64,000 nucleotides of DNA from Candidatus Binatia bacterium (GTDB taxonomy: Bacteria; Desulfobacterota; Binatia; Bin18): positions 124,001 through 188,000 of the forward strand of contig JAJEFA010000007.1 of NCBI GenBank assembly GCA_022820725.1, given 5' to 3'. A model generated the notes under the pieces. It was given only the letters and a program-made list of their open reading frames with translations, made no database searches and had not been told where the DNA came from. Made by a program: the position numbers and the translations under genes. This document shows positions 32,344 to 41,644 of the stretch, piece by piece. The number at the start of each line of letters is the position of its first letter. Position 1 is the first letter of the stretch.

Positions 32344-33963
32344 ATGAACGCCCAACAGGAATACCAGCCGCACGAGACGCTCACCTTCGATAATCGCTTT
32401 ACGCGAGAACTGCCCGCCGACCCTGAAATCGCAAACGCCCGCCGTCAGGTCACGCGGGCATGTTATTCTCGTGTTCAGCCGACAAAAGTCGCCCAACCCC
32501 AGCTAGTTGCCTATGCGTGGGAAGTAGCCGAGGAATTGGGCCTCTCCCGCGCGTTTTGTGAGTCGGACGATCTTCCCCATATTTTCTCGGGGAACCGGGT
32601 GCTGGACAGCATGGACCCCTACGCGATGTGTTACGGCGGTCATCAGTTTGGCAACTGGGCCGGGCAACTCGGGGACGGCCGGGCCATTAACCTGGGCGAG
32701 ATCATCGGTCCGACCGGAAAACGCTGGGTGGTCCAACTCAAAGGGGCTGGTCTGACGCCCTATTCGCGGAGTGCGGACGGACTGGCTGTCCTGCGCTCGT
32801 CCATCCGCGAGTTCTTGTGTAGCGAAGCCATGCACCATCTCGGTGTCCCGACCACCCGAGCGCTCAGCCTGGTCTCAACGGGCGAACACGTCATCCGCGA
32901 TATGTTTTATGATGGCAACCCCAAACCCGAGCCGGGAGCCGTAGTATGTCGGGTCGCGCCGTCTTTTGTGCGTTTTGGCAATTTTCAGCTCTTTGCCGCC
33001 CGCGGAGAGATAGACGTATTACAACAGTTGGTGGACTACACCATCCGGACCGACTTTCCTCACCTGGGCGAACCATCCCGCGCAACCTATCTGGCCTGGT
33101 TTGAGGAAGTCTGCCGGACGACGGCCCGGATGATTGTACACTGGCTGCGGGTCGGCTTTGTCCACGGGGTAATGAACACGGATAATATGTCCATCCTGGG
33201 GCTGACGATTGACTACGGCCCGTACGGCTGGTTGGAAAACTATGACCCTAACTGGACACCCAATACCACCGATGCCGCGAGTCATCGCTACGCCTTTGGC
33301 AAACAGCCCCAGATTGCCCATTGGAATCTGGTCCAGCTTGCCAACGCCCTCTACCCCCTGATTGAACAGACGGAACCGCTGGTAGAGGCGTTGAACAGCT
33401 ATGGGCAGGAATTCGAGTCGTGCTGGCAGGCCATGATGACCCACAAACTGGGGCTTCAAGCCTTCAAGCCCGACCTGGACGACACTCTGTTCGGCGGCCT
33501 GCTGGAAATTCTGCAACTGGCCGAGACCGACATGACCATCTTCTATCGGCGGTTGGCAAGCCTCGATCTCGACGCCAAACCCGCAGACCAGATCGACGAC
33601 GCCACCCTGATAGAACCGCTACTGGACGCCTATTACGTCCCGGAGCAGCTAACCCCGGAGACAACGGCCCGCATCGCCGCGTGGCTGCGCCGCTATCACG
33701 ACCGGGTGAGGGAAGATGGAACGGATAACGAGGCACGCCGGAAACGGATGAATGCGGTCAACCCGAAATATGTGCTGCGCAACTATCTCGCTCAGCTCGC
33801 TATCGACAAGGCCGAGCAAGGCGATCCCTCCATGGTACACGACTTGCTGGAACTCCTCCGCCATCCCTATGATGAACAACCAGACAAAGAAGCCTACGCC
33901 CAAAAACGGCCCGACTGGGCTCGTCAGCGTCCCGGCTGTTCCATGCTGTCGTGCAGTTCATGA
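32344..33963 (+). CDS. SelO/YdiU-family protein adenylyltransferase
   Basis: The 539-residue protein is a SelO pseudokinase. SelO binds ATP in flipped orientation and transfers AMP to Ser, Thr or Tyr of target proteins in the redox stress response. Diagnostic segments are FSGNRVLDSMDPYAMCYGGHQFGNWAGQLGDGRA, LKGAGLTPYSRSADGLAVLRSSIREFLCSEAM, and VHGVMNTDNMSILGLTIDYGPYG with the metal-binding Asn and Asp. The C terminus ends in CSMLSCSS, which keeps the conserved penultimate Cys that is selenocysteine in some eukaryotes. Length is slightly longer than E. coli YdiU. Confidence 0.92.
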   Translation: MNAQQEYQPHETLTFDNRFTRELPADPEIANARRQVTRACYSRVQPTKVAQPQLVAYAWEVAEELGLSRAFCESDDLPHIFSGNRVLDSMDPYAMCYGGHQFGNWAGQLGDGRAINLGEIIGPTGKRWVVQLKGAGLTPYSRSADGLAVLRSSIREFLCSEAMHHLGVPTTRALSLVSTGEHVIRDMFYDGNPKPEPGAVVCRVAPSFVRFGNFQLFAARGEIDVLQQLVDYTIRTDFPHLGEPSRATYLAWFEEVCRTTARMIVHWLRVGFVHGVMNTDNMSILGLTIDYGPYGWLENYDPNWTPNTTDAASHRYAFGKQPQIAHWNLVQLANALYPLIEQTEPLVEALNSYGQEFESCWQAMMTHKLGLQAFKPDLDDTLFGGLLEILQLAETDMTIFYRRLASLDLDAKPADQIDDATLIEPLLDAYYVPEQLTPETTARIAAWLRRYHDRVREDGTDNEARRKRMNAVNPKYVLRNYLAQLAIDKAEQGDPSMVHDLLELLRHPYDEQPDKEAYAQKRPDWARQRPGCSMLSCSS

Positions 33964-33997
33964 CAATGGATCAGGAGAAATTCAGAAGGAGAGAGCA

Positions 33998-34894
33998 ATG
34001 GCACATCTGACAACCCTCTCGGCAACGGCGGACACCGCGGATATCCTCCCGATCATTGAAAAGGACGGGGCGGTTATCCTGAAGGATATGCTCGCCCCTG
34101 CCGAGGTCGATGGGGTGCTGAGCGAAACCGGACCGTATATCGAAGCCACGCGCAACGGCCAGGACCCTTTCGTCGGTCTCCAGACCACGCGCACGGGCGC
34201 GCTGGTGGCCCGCTCACCGGCGTGTCGTGACCTGGTCACCAATCAGTCGGTGCTCAGCACCGCTCAGACCTTTCTGGCGCCCTACTGCTCCCGCATTCAA
34301 CTCCATCTCGGTCAGATTATTCGCATCCGGCCCGGCCAGCCCAAGCAGGCGATTCACCGTGACCGCTGGGCCTGGGGAACCTATCTGAAAGGCATCGAGC
34401 CCCAGTTCAACACCATGTGGGCACTGACCGACTTTACCCGTGAAAACGGCGCAACCCGGGTTATTCCGGGCAGTCCGGACTGGCCGGATGGACGCCGGGC
34501 GGACAAGGACGAAATTGCCCAGGCTGAGATGACGCGCGGCTCGGTACTGCTGTATACCGGCTCGGTCTTGCATGCCGCAGGCGCGAACGATTCGGACGAC
34601 GACCGGGTCGGCTTGAATATCACCTACTCGCTGGCCTGGCTGCGCCAGGAGGAAAACCAGTACCTGTCCTGTCCGCCCGAGATCGCAAAAACCTTATCAA
34701 CCGAATTGCAGGACCTGCTCGGCTATACGCTGGGGAGCTACGCCCTAGGCTATTACACGCCACCGCTGCCACCGGGGGAAGGGCCCGAGTCCATCGGACC
34801 GCAATACGCCCTGGGCCGTGAGCAAGACGGAGAAGGCCTGGGCAGCGCAGAGCTGCGCCAGGAAATCCAAAACGCAACGGGGAGTAAGATCTAA
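33998..34894 (+). CDS. Phytanoyl-CoA dioxygenase (PhyH) family protein
   Basis: The 298-residue Fe(II)/2-oxoglutarate-dependent oxygenase has HxD in AIHRDRW (His120 and Asp122), the distal His in GSVLHAAG (His192) and a following Arg in DDRVGLNITYS for 2-oxoglutarate. It probably hydroxylates an acyl-CoA, a natural product or a small alkyl substrate. The ATG at 33998 has AGAAGGAG upstream and comes 35 nt after the SelO stop. The C-terminal tail beyond about residue 250 is Pro/Gly-rich and poorly conserved. Confidence 0.87.
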   Translation: MAHLTTLSATADTADILPIIEKDGAVILKDMLAPAEVDGVLSETGPYIEATRNGQDPFVGLQTTRTGALVARSPACRDLVTNQSVLSTAQTFLAPYCSRIQLHLGQIIRIRPGQPKQAIHRDRWAWGTYLKGIEPQFNTMWALTDFTRENGATRVIPGSPDWPDGRRADKDEIAQAEMTRGSVLLYTGSVLHAAGANDSDDDRVGLNITYSLAWLRQEENQYLSCPPEIAKTLSTELQDLLGYTLGSYALGYYTPPLPPGEGPESIGPQYALGREQDGEGLGSAELRQEIQNATGSKI

Positions 34895-34958
34895 TTGGTT
34901 TGCCAGTCATCGCAAGCGAACCCTTTTATAGAAGCTTATCAACCTTGAGGAGCGAGGC

Positions 34959-35912
34959 ATGATCGATCGCAATTTTGAGATGATTCACACAAACGGCGTC
35001 CGGCTGCGGACCGTTGTGGAAGGCGATGGACCGCTGGTGATTCTACTTCACGGCTGGCCGCAGTGCTGGTATCTGTGGCGGCACCAGATTGACCCGCTCG
35101 TGGCTGCGGGCTATCGCGTCGCCGTGCCCGACCAACGCGGCTATGGCGGCAGTGAGTGTCCCCCCAACGTCTCGGATTACAATATTCGCACGCTGGCCGC
35201 CGATGTGGCCGGTATCGCCCCGGCCCTGGGCTATGATGAATTCACGCTCATCGGCCATGACTGGGGCTGCGTTGTGGCCTGGAATACCGCCCTGCTCCAC
35301 GAGGAGAGCTGTACAGCCGTTATGGGCCTGTCCGTTCCCTTTTGGCGCATGACGGAGGCCGCAGTGAATCCGCCGGGCATGGACGACCAATTCTGGTATA
35401 TCCGCTACTTTCAGGAAGAGGGCCGGGTGGAAGCCGAGCTTGAAAAGGATTTGGAGCGCAGCCTGCGTATCCTGTATTACGGGCTCTGCGCCGACGCGCC
35501 GGCGCAGAGCTGGATGAAGCAACTAGAGCACCCCAGGTCGAGCGGCTTGCTGGACGCGCTGCCCGAGCCGAAGCAGTTGCCAAGCTGGCTCACGCCGGAA
35601 GACCTCGACTATTACGTCGAGCAGTACCGGACGAGCGGTTTCCGAGGGCCGGTGAACTGGTACCGCAATATCCCGACGAATAATGGCATTACGCCCGAGC
35701 TCGAAGGCAAGAAATTCTCCCAGCCTGCGGCCTTTGTTGCCGGGGCGGCGGACGATGTCCTGCTCTACGATCCCAACTGGCGCGCCACGTTTCCAGACGC
35801 GTTTAAAGACCTGCGCTTTCTCGAAATCATCGAAGGCGCCGGGCATTGGGTGCAGGCGGAAAAGCCGCAGGAAACAACTGCGTGCATCCTGCGCTTTTTG
35901 CGCGGCCTGTAG
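34959..35912 (+). CDS. Epoxide-hydrolase-like alpha/beta-hydrolase
   Basis: The 317-residue protein has the epoxide hydrolase pattern: LLHGWPQCWYLWR (HGxP oxyanion hole, residues 30-41), nucleophile Asp101 in LIGHDWGC, cap-domain Tyr residues and the catalytic His in GAGHWVQAEKP. Such enzymes open epoxides to diols, or hydrolyse haloalkanes when the nucleophile-flanking residues differ. It follows the PhyH gene by about 64 nt on the same strand. Confidence 0.88.
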   Translation: MIDRNFEMIHTNGVRLRTVVEGDGPLVILLHGWPQCWYLWRHQIDPLVAAGYRVAVPDQRGYGGSECPPNVSDYNIRTLAADVAGIAPALGYDEFTLIGHDWGCVVAWNTALLHEESCTAVMGLSVPFWRMTEAAVNPPGMDDQFWYIRYFQEEGRVEAELEKDLERSLRILYYGLCADAPAQSWMKQLEHPRSSGLLDALPEPKQLPSWLTPEDLDYYVEQYRTSGFRGPVNWYRNIPTNNGITPELEGKKFSQPAAFVAGAADDVLLYDPNWRATFPDAFKDLRFLEIIEGAGHWVQAEKPQETTACILRFLRGL

Positions 35913-35932
35913 AACGGAGTGTCTGCGTCAGA

Positions 35933-36547
35933 CTATTTGCCAACCGCCTTGGCCCGCTCAAGCGAGGGCCGGGCATAGCAGGCCTCTGTCCAACGCTTCA
36001 CGTTGGCGTAGGCCGAATAGTCGAATTTCACCATCGAGAGCAGCATCATCACTCCGGAGACGTTAAGATCGGCGATGCTAAAGGCGTCACCGACCAGCCA
36101 GTCTCTTTTGGCCAAGGTGTCATCAAGCACCTTCAAGGGTCGGGCCAGCGTTTTCTCGGCAGCGGCGAGAACCGCCGCGTTCCGCTTCTCCTCAGGCGTA
36201 AAAAACTTTTGGACTACGATGTCCATCTGTGGCGGCTCAATCTCGGTCATGACCCACACACTCCATTGCCAGACCAGGGCTTCATCGGCAGGATTACTGG
36301 GGTAGAGATCGCCACCGTAGGTTTTGGCCAAATAGAGGTTGATCGCCATGGACTCAAACAGGGTCACATCACCATCTTGTAAGGCGGGAATGCGACCGTT
36401 TGGATTCACTGCCAGATACTCCGGCGTTTTCGACTCGTCCATGAAATTGACCGAGACGTGCTCATACTCAACGCCCACTTCCTCAATCGCCCACATTGAA
36501 CGTATCGCCCGCGAGCCAGAAATCCCGTACAGCTTTGGTTTTGCCAT
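35933..36547 (-). CDS. Glutathione S-transferase family protein
   Basis: The 204-residue protein has the N-terminal thioredoxin-like domain (PKLYGISGSRAIRSMWAIEEVGVEYEHV, with Ser in the active-site region) and the NPNGRIPALQDGDVTLFESMAINLYLA cis-Pro and Glu-Ser glutathione site. A helical C-terminal domain with DAFSIADLNVSGVM follows. It could conjugate glutathione to electrophiles made by the oxygenases nearby (inference). AAAGGAAC precedes the ATG. Confidence 0.88.
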   Translation of the reverse strand: MAKPKLYGISGSRAIRSMWAIEEVGVEYEHVSVNFMDESKTPEYLAVNPNGRIPALQDGDVTLFESMAINLYLAKTYGGDLYPSNPADEALVWQWSVWVMTEIEPPQMDIVVQKFFTPEEKRNAAVLAAAEKTLARPLKVLDDTLAKRDWLVGDAFSIADLNVSGVMMLLSMVKFDYSAYANVKRWTEACYARPSLERAKAVGK

Positions 36548-36688
36548 GCTTGCGTTCCTTTCCGTTGCTTTTTACCGAGGCGTATCATTTTATCCGCTCA
36601 ACGTCTGCCCGGTGGTACGCCCATACGCGGACCTACGACAGCGACCCGACAATCTGGTATATCGATATGTCAGTAAAGGAGACACCTC

Positions 36689-37270
36689 ATGAGTCAGGTC
36701 CGAGATGAAGTCCTCGCAGCCAACGCCGCCTACGCCAAGGATTTTGGTAAGAAAGCCGACTTGCCAGCCCCACCGGGTAGACGTTTTGCCATTCTGACCT
36801 GTATGGACGCGCGGCTCGATCCCGCCAAATGTGCCGGCCTGGCGGAGGGCGATGCGCATGTGATCCGTAACGCGGGCGGGCGGGCGAGTGACGACGCCAT
36901 CCGCTCCTTCGTCATTTCGTACAAACTGCTGGGGACGCGAGAGTGGTTTGTGATTCATCACACCCAGTGTGGTATGGCGACCTTCACCGACGAGGTGATG
37001 CGCGGCCTTCTCGCCAGCAGCTTGCAGACCGCCACAATGGGCGCTTCAGGCTGGCAGGACTCCGGCGAGGGACCTGGTTCAACAGAGGGGAGCTATATCG
37101 ATTGGCTGACGATCTCCGACAGCACAAAAAGTCTGGTCGAGGACGTGACGCGCATCCGCAATCATCCCCTGGTCCCCGGCGATATCCCCATTTACGGCTA
37201 TATCTACGATGTCAAAACGGGTAGGCTCGAAGAAGTACCTGAGGCAACGGAAGCAGGAAAAGTTCCTTAA
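36689..37270 (+). CDS. Beta-class carbonic anhydrase
   Basis: The 193-residue protein shows the beta-carbonic anhydrase zinc site: Cys38 and Asp40 in TCMDARLDP, His91 and Cys94 in HHTQCGM, and the [14 protein letters not shown] segment. It interconverts CO2 and bicarbonate in the cytoplasm. AAAGGAG precedes the ATG. Its stop (TAA) overlaps the ATG of the dimethylformamidase-like gene by one base, so the two are translated together. That would fit a need to handle CO2 or formate-derived carbon (inference). Confidence 0.87.
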   Translation: MSQVRDEVLAANAAYAKDFGKKADLPAPPGRRFAILTCMDARLDPAKCAGLAEGDAHVIRNAGGRASDDAIRSFVISYKLLGTREWFVIHHTQCGMATFTDEVMRGLLASSLQTATMGASGWQDSGEGPGSTEGSYIDWLTISDSTKSLVEDVTRIRNHPLVPGDIPIYGYIYDVKTGRLEEVPEATEAGKVP

Positions 37271-39444
37271 TGGACGATCCCGAGCACATCAAGACCATTA
37301 CCGGCTACTGTGAACCGCTCTCACTCCGCGCCGGGGAAGCAATCCGCTGTATGGCCTCCAGCCATACGCCCGGCCCTGCCCGACTCGATCTCGTCCGTAT
37401 TATCTGTGGCGACCCAACCCGGAGTGGACCCGGTTTCAAAGAAATAGAGGTACCGAGCGATCTGCCCGCCGAGGTCGTGCTTACTGAACAGTGTTTACGG
37501 CCTGGCTCTTACGGCGAAGTCGATTTGTCGGGTCTCTCGGTCACACGACAGATAAAATTCACGGTTCACGTCCTTGCGACGCAACCGGACCAAGATCAGA
37601 CCCTGTTTTCGGTCGTCGGTGAATCCGGACCGATGCTGGTGCTGAGGCTATCGGACAAACGTCTTGTGACTCGTATTGGGAAAACCGAGCTGATCCTGCG
37701 TGAGCAGCCTCTCCAGACCAAGCGCTGGTACCAAGTTGAAATCGCCGCAGACCTGAAAGACGGCGTTGTTACGGGCACCCTCACCCCGCAGCCAAGTCGT
37801 TCACCCGGTCAGGACGTGTTTGAGCGATTCGAGCCCCATACCACAAGCGCTGCAATCGGCAACACATCAACGGGACAGCTTCACCGTTGTTTGTTCGCGG
37901 CTTCATCTGACGGCGATCGTTTCGACGGTCGCCTTGCCAGACCCGTGCTGACCCTTGATGCGACGACCCTGGAATGGGACTTCTCCAAAGACATGGAAGG
38001 GAAGCAGATCGTTGACGGCAGTGGTCATGAACGCCACGGCCTCCTCCATCAGCTTCCCGCGCGGGCGGTCACGGGCCCCGATTGGGACGGCCGTTATCAC
38101 GCCTGGACAGCTATGCCATCGCATTATGACGCCATTCATTTTCATAGTGACGATTTGTATGACGCCGGCTGGCCGGTCACCACAGAGCTGAATCTACCGG
38201 CCGCTCTTGCCAGCGGCATCTATGCCTTTCGCTTACGAACCGCTCATGGCCAGGATCGGATACCGTTTTTCGTTCGTCCCGCCCAGTATGCACCAACGGC
38301 TGACGTCGCCCTGCTCATGTCCTCCTGCACCTATATGGCCTACGCCAATCACCGGATGCTGTTTGAAGGCGCAGACTTTATCGCTACGCGCTCCCGCCTG
38401 CGTCCTGAGCACGAATACCTGCGCCACCATCCCGAAGTTGGTCGATCTACGTACGAGAAACACACGGATGGCAGCGGCGTCATGTTCAGTTCTCGACGCC
38501 GCCCGGTTCTCCAACTCCGGCCCGGTGCGGACGGTTGGAATTTCACCCCGGATACGGACATTAACGCCTTCCTCGATCATCTCCAGGTTGGTCACGATAT
38601 TCTCGCAGACGAAGATGTCCATGCCGAAGGGATTGACGCGCTGACTCCGTACCGGGTCATTGTGACCGGGACTCATCCAGAGTATTGGTCAACCCGGATG
38701 CTCGATGCCCTTGAAGAATGGCTGCGGCGTGGTGGACGATTGATGTATCTCGGCGGCAACGGACTTTATTGGCGTGTCGCGCTGAGCGACGCCTGGCCTG
38801 GGGCAGTTGAATTACGGCGGGCTGAGGACGGCGTGCGCAACTGGCAAACCGAACCGGGAGAGTCTTACCACGCCTTTACCGGTGAGTACGGCGGCTTGTG
38901 GCGGCGTTTAGGCCGGACGCCGAATACCCTCGTGGGAGTCGGCTTTGCCGCACAGGGATTCAAACGAGCCATCGGCTATAAGCGCAGTCCCGAGAGCTAT
39001 ACCTCTCGGGCCGCGTGGATCTTTGAAGGCGTGACGGATGAAGCGATTGGCACCTCAGGGCTCGGCGGCGGTGCGGCCGGTCAGGAGGTTGACCGCTATA
39101 GCCAAACGCTGGGTTCCCCCGCCCACGCGCTTATCCTCGCTTCCGCAACGGAGTTTGGGCCTGACATGACCCGGACCAAAGAAGAGCTCCAGGCGTCGAC
39201 CATCGTGCCCTCCCCCGATCCGGTCATCCGGGCAGACCTGGTATTTTTTGAGACCCCGGCCGGTGGGGCCGTGTTTTCCGTTGGCTCGATTTCGTGGTTT
39301 GGTGCGCTTGCTCGCAACGGCTATGACAACGACATCGCTCAGATTACGGCCAATGTGGTGCGTCGCTTTGCCGATCCGGCCCCCTTCGCTCTACCGGAAT
39401 CCGGTTCGCCTGAGCAGGGAGAAGCTCCTGAGTCGTTGCTCTAA
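37270..39444 (+). CDS. N,N-dimethylformamidase large-subunit-like protein
   Basis: The 724-residue protein follows the layout of the N,N-dimethylformamidase large subunit. An N-terminal beta-rich LamG-like half (about 1-280) includes GSGHERHGLLHQLP, and a catalytic half includes FFVRPAQY, SCTYMAYANHRM, HEYLRHHPEVGRSTYEKH and VTGTHPEYWSTRMLDALEEWLRRGGRLMYLGGNGLYWR. The known enzyme has a mononuclear iron held by two Tyr and one carboxylate. Tyr355 or Tyr358, Tyr383 and Glu471 are candidates here, but I cannot align them with certainty. The small subunit gene is not visible. The next gene encodes a methylamine-dehydrogenase-type flavoprotein, which fits amide-to-amine breakdown. Confidence 0.8.
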   Translation: MDDPEHIKTITGYCEPLSLRAGEAIRCMASSHTPGPARLDLVRIICGDPTRSGPGFKEIEVPSDLPAEVVLTEQCLRPGSYGEVDLSGLSVTRQIKFTVHVLATQPDQDQTLFSVVGESGPMLVLRLSDKRLVTRIGKTELILREQPLQTKRWYQVEIAADLKDGVVTGTLTPQPSRSPGQDVFERFEPHTTSAAIGNTSTGQLHRCLFAASSDGDRFDGRLARPVLTLDATTLEWDFSKDMEGKQIVDGSGHERHGLLHQLPARAVTGPDWDGRYHAWTAMPSHYDAIHFHSDDLYDAGWPVTTELNLPAALASGIYAFRLRTAHGQDRIPFFVRPAQYAPTADVALLMSSCTYMAYANHRMLFEGADFIATRSRLRPEHEYLRHHPEVGRSTYEKHTDGSGVMFSSRRRPVLQLRPGADGWNFTPDTDINAFLDHLQVGHDILADEDVHAEGIDALTPYRVIVTGTHPEYWSTRMLDALEEWLRRGGRLMYLGGNGLYWRVALSDAWPGAVELRRAEDGVRNWQTEPGESYHAFTGEYGGLWRRLGRTPNTLVGVGFAAQGFKRAIGYKRSPESYTSRAAWIFEGVTDEAIGTSGLGGGAAGQEVDRYSQTLGSPAHALILASATEFGPDMTRTKEELQASTIVPSPDPVIRADLVFFETPAGGAVFSVGSISWFGALARNGYDNDIAQITANVVRRFADPAPFALPESGSPEQGEAPESLL

Positions 39445-39458
39445 TAAGGAGGGAACAG

Positions 39459-41525
39459 ATGAGCACGTCGGCACAACAATCAACAAGCCCCGAGCTGTCA
39501 CGTGTGTGGGAACCGTTGCAGCTTGGCAATCTCACGCTGCGAAATCGGATTCTGCAACCCGCCCACAGCTCGCAGCACGGCGATCCTCGCGATCATGTTT
39601 TCTCTGACCGACAGATCGCGTATTTTCGTGAGCGCGCCAAAGGGGGCGTGGCGCTGTGCATTACCGAAACTGTTGCGGCCGCCCGGAGCGCGCTGGGTTC
39701 GTTTTTCCATATCGTTGATGTCTGGAGCGAGAGGTGTATTCCATCCATGACGAAGCTGGCCGACGCCGTACATCAGCATGACGCCAAGATTTTTGTCCAG
39801 CTCGCCTCAATGGGCGTCCATGATCGTGGCCGGATGTTCATCGACCGCAACAAGCCCATCTGGGGGGCGTCGCGTATCCCCTCGGTCGTACACAATGAAA
39901 TCCCCCTCGTGATGGGGCCTGACGAGCTCTCTGAATTAGCGCGCGACTTTGGACAGTCGGCGGCCAACGTCAAGCGGGCCGGGCTTGATGGGGTTGAGTT
40001 GCACGGGGCGCATAGTTACGGCCTGGGCCAGTTTATGAGTCCGACCTACAATAAGCGCGACGACGCCTACGGCGGGACACCGGCCAAGCGTTGTCAACTG
40101 CTCATCGAGTGCGCCGGGCAAGTGCGTGAGCGGGTCGGGCCTGACTTTGTGGTGGGGGTCCGGCTGTCGTGGGACGAATTCCTTGGCCCCGAGGGCGGAA
40201 TTACCCCGGAGCAGGCAGAAGAACAGGTCGAGGTGCTGGCGGCGACCGGCTTGTTTGATTTCTTCAACATCTCGGCCGGGGGCTATCACACGCTCCATCT
40301 GGCGCTGCCCAGCATGGAAGGGGACGAGCCGGATGGCTGGCTCGCGCCGTTCAGCAAACGCGCCAAAAAAATCGTGGGCGACCGTGGCAAGGTCTTTGTT
40401 GTGGGGAAGGTCCGCGATCTTCACACGGCTGAAGCCATATTGGAAGACGACGCGGCAGACATGGTCGCGATGGCCAGACAGCTTCTGACCGACCCCTTTA
40501 CGGTGAAAAAGACGCGCGAAGGTCGCGAACACGAAATCATCCGCTGCAACCGATGTAATGAATGCGGCGCGCGGCTGTTTGAACACCGCGAACTCATCTG
40601 TACCCTGAATCCAATCAGCGGCAGAGAAGCCTACTGGGGAGAGGGTTCACTGCAGAACGTCCCGGAGGCGGACCAGAAGCATATTGTGGTTATCGGCGGC
40701 GGGCCCGCTGGGATGAAAGCCGCGGCGGTTGCCGCCAAGCGCGGGCACGCGGTCACCTTGCTTGAACGCGCCGACCGGTTAGGCGGCCATTTGCGCGTGC
40801 TGGAACAACTGCCGGGCCTGACCGCCTGGTCGATTGCGATCGACAACCTGGAGCGAGAGATCGAAAATGCGGGGGTCGAGGTCCAGTGTGGCGTTGAGGT
40901 CACACCGCAATCACTGCGACATATCGAGGCATCCAGCGTTGTGGTTGCAACCGGCGCCTCTTACGAACGCACCGGCCAGAGCCTCTATCGTCCCGAGCGC
41001 CAAATCATTCCCGGAACTGATCTCCCCCACGTGCTTGATGTTGGTACGGCAACCAAGCGGGTCCTCGAAGACACCCAGGCGCTCGGCTCGCGCGTTCTCA
41101 TCCTGGATGAAACGGGTGGCCATTTGCCTTTTGCCCTGGCCCAGGTGCTGGCCAAAGCAGGGGTCGAGGTCGAGGTTCTCAGCCCGCGCATGTTTGCCGG
41201 CGAACGCCTCTTTCGCAACCTGGATATCATGTATATCTTCCCGAGGCTGAAGAAGCTGGGTATCCAGATTACCCAGCAATATTTTGTCGAAGCGATCCGT
41301 CCTGGCGAAGTCGATGTGTATGATATCTGGGTCGGGCCGGAAGTGCTGGAAACCCGCGAGCGGATCGATAGCGTAGTGATGTCGATTCTTCGCGCGCCCA
41401 ACGACGCACTCTATATTGCGGCCAAAGGCTCCTTCCCGGAAGTCGTCAGAATCGGCGATGTGGCTGCCCCGCGAGATGTGACGGCCGCCATTTTTGATGG
41501 CGAGGAATGTGGTCGCGAACTGTAG
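39459..41525 (+). CDS. Trimethylamine/dimethylamine dehydrogenase-like Fe-S flavoprotein
   Basis: The 688-residue protein combines an old-yellow-enzyme FMN barrel (about 1-390), a 4Fe-4S site (Cys363, Cys366, Cys369 and Cys381) and an NAD/FAD-type domain starting with VVIGGGPAGMKAAAVAAKRGH. The second half (GGHLRVLEQLPGLTAWS, IRPGEVDVYDIWVG, RIGDVAAPRDVTAAIFDGE) is very like trimethylamine dehydrogenase. The Cys that covalently binds FMN in that enzyme is replaced by Ser37 (LRNRILQPAHS), so FMN should be non-covalent. It may oxidise a secondary amine released by the upstream amidase-like enzyme, or reduce an enoyl substrate. A ribosome-binding site, AAGGAGG, lies 15 nt after the previous stop. 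Confidence 0.85.
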   Translation: MSTSAQQSTSPELSRVWEPLQLGNLTLRNRILQPAHSSQHGDPRDHVFSDRQIAYFRERAKGGVALCITETVAAARSALGSFFHIVDVWSERCIPSMTKLADAVHQHDAKIFVQLASMGVHDRGRMFIDRNKPIWGASRIPSVVHNEIPLVMGPDELSELARDFGQSAANVKRAGLDGVELHGAHSYGLGQFMSPTYNKRDDAYGGTPAKRCQLLIECAGQVRERVGPDFVVGVRLSWDEFLGPEGGITPEQAEEQVEVLAATGLFDFFNISAGGYHTLHLALPSMEGDEPDGWLAPFSKRAKKIVGDRGKVFVVGKVRDLHTAEAILEDDAADMVAMARQLLTDPFTVKKTREGREHEIIRCNRCNECGARLFEHRELICTLNPISGREAYWGEGSLQNVPEADQKHIVVIGGGPAGMKAAAVAAKRGHAVTLLERADRLGGHLRVLEQLPGLTAWSIAIDNLEREIENAGVEVQCGVEVTPQSLRHIEASSVVVATGASYERTGQSLYRPERQIIPGTDLPHVLDVGTATKRVLEDTQALGSRVLILDETGGHLPFALAQVLAKAGVEVEVLSPRMFAGERLFRNLDIMYIFPRLKKLGIQITQQYFVEAIRPGEVDVYDIWVGPEVLETRERIDSVVMSILRAPNDALYIAAKGSFPEVVRIGDVAAPRDVTAAIFDGEECGREL

Positions 41526-41644
41526 GTTGCCAGAACGAAGGAACTCGACAGCAGTCCCGACGCGCAGCGAACGTGTTTAGCCAAGAACCCTCCAGACCCT
41601 AGCCCTCGGCCTGGAGAAAACCAAGAGTAAAGGACGATTACACT

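Noticed and set aside
41624-41634. A single AAGAGTAAA half-site-like sequence ahead of the hydratase/dehydrogenase fusion gene
   Set aside because: It matches only about 9 bases of one arm and has no inverted partner 39 nt away, so it is not a third copy of the 54-bp element.
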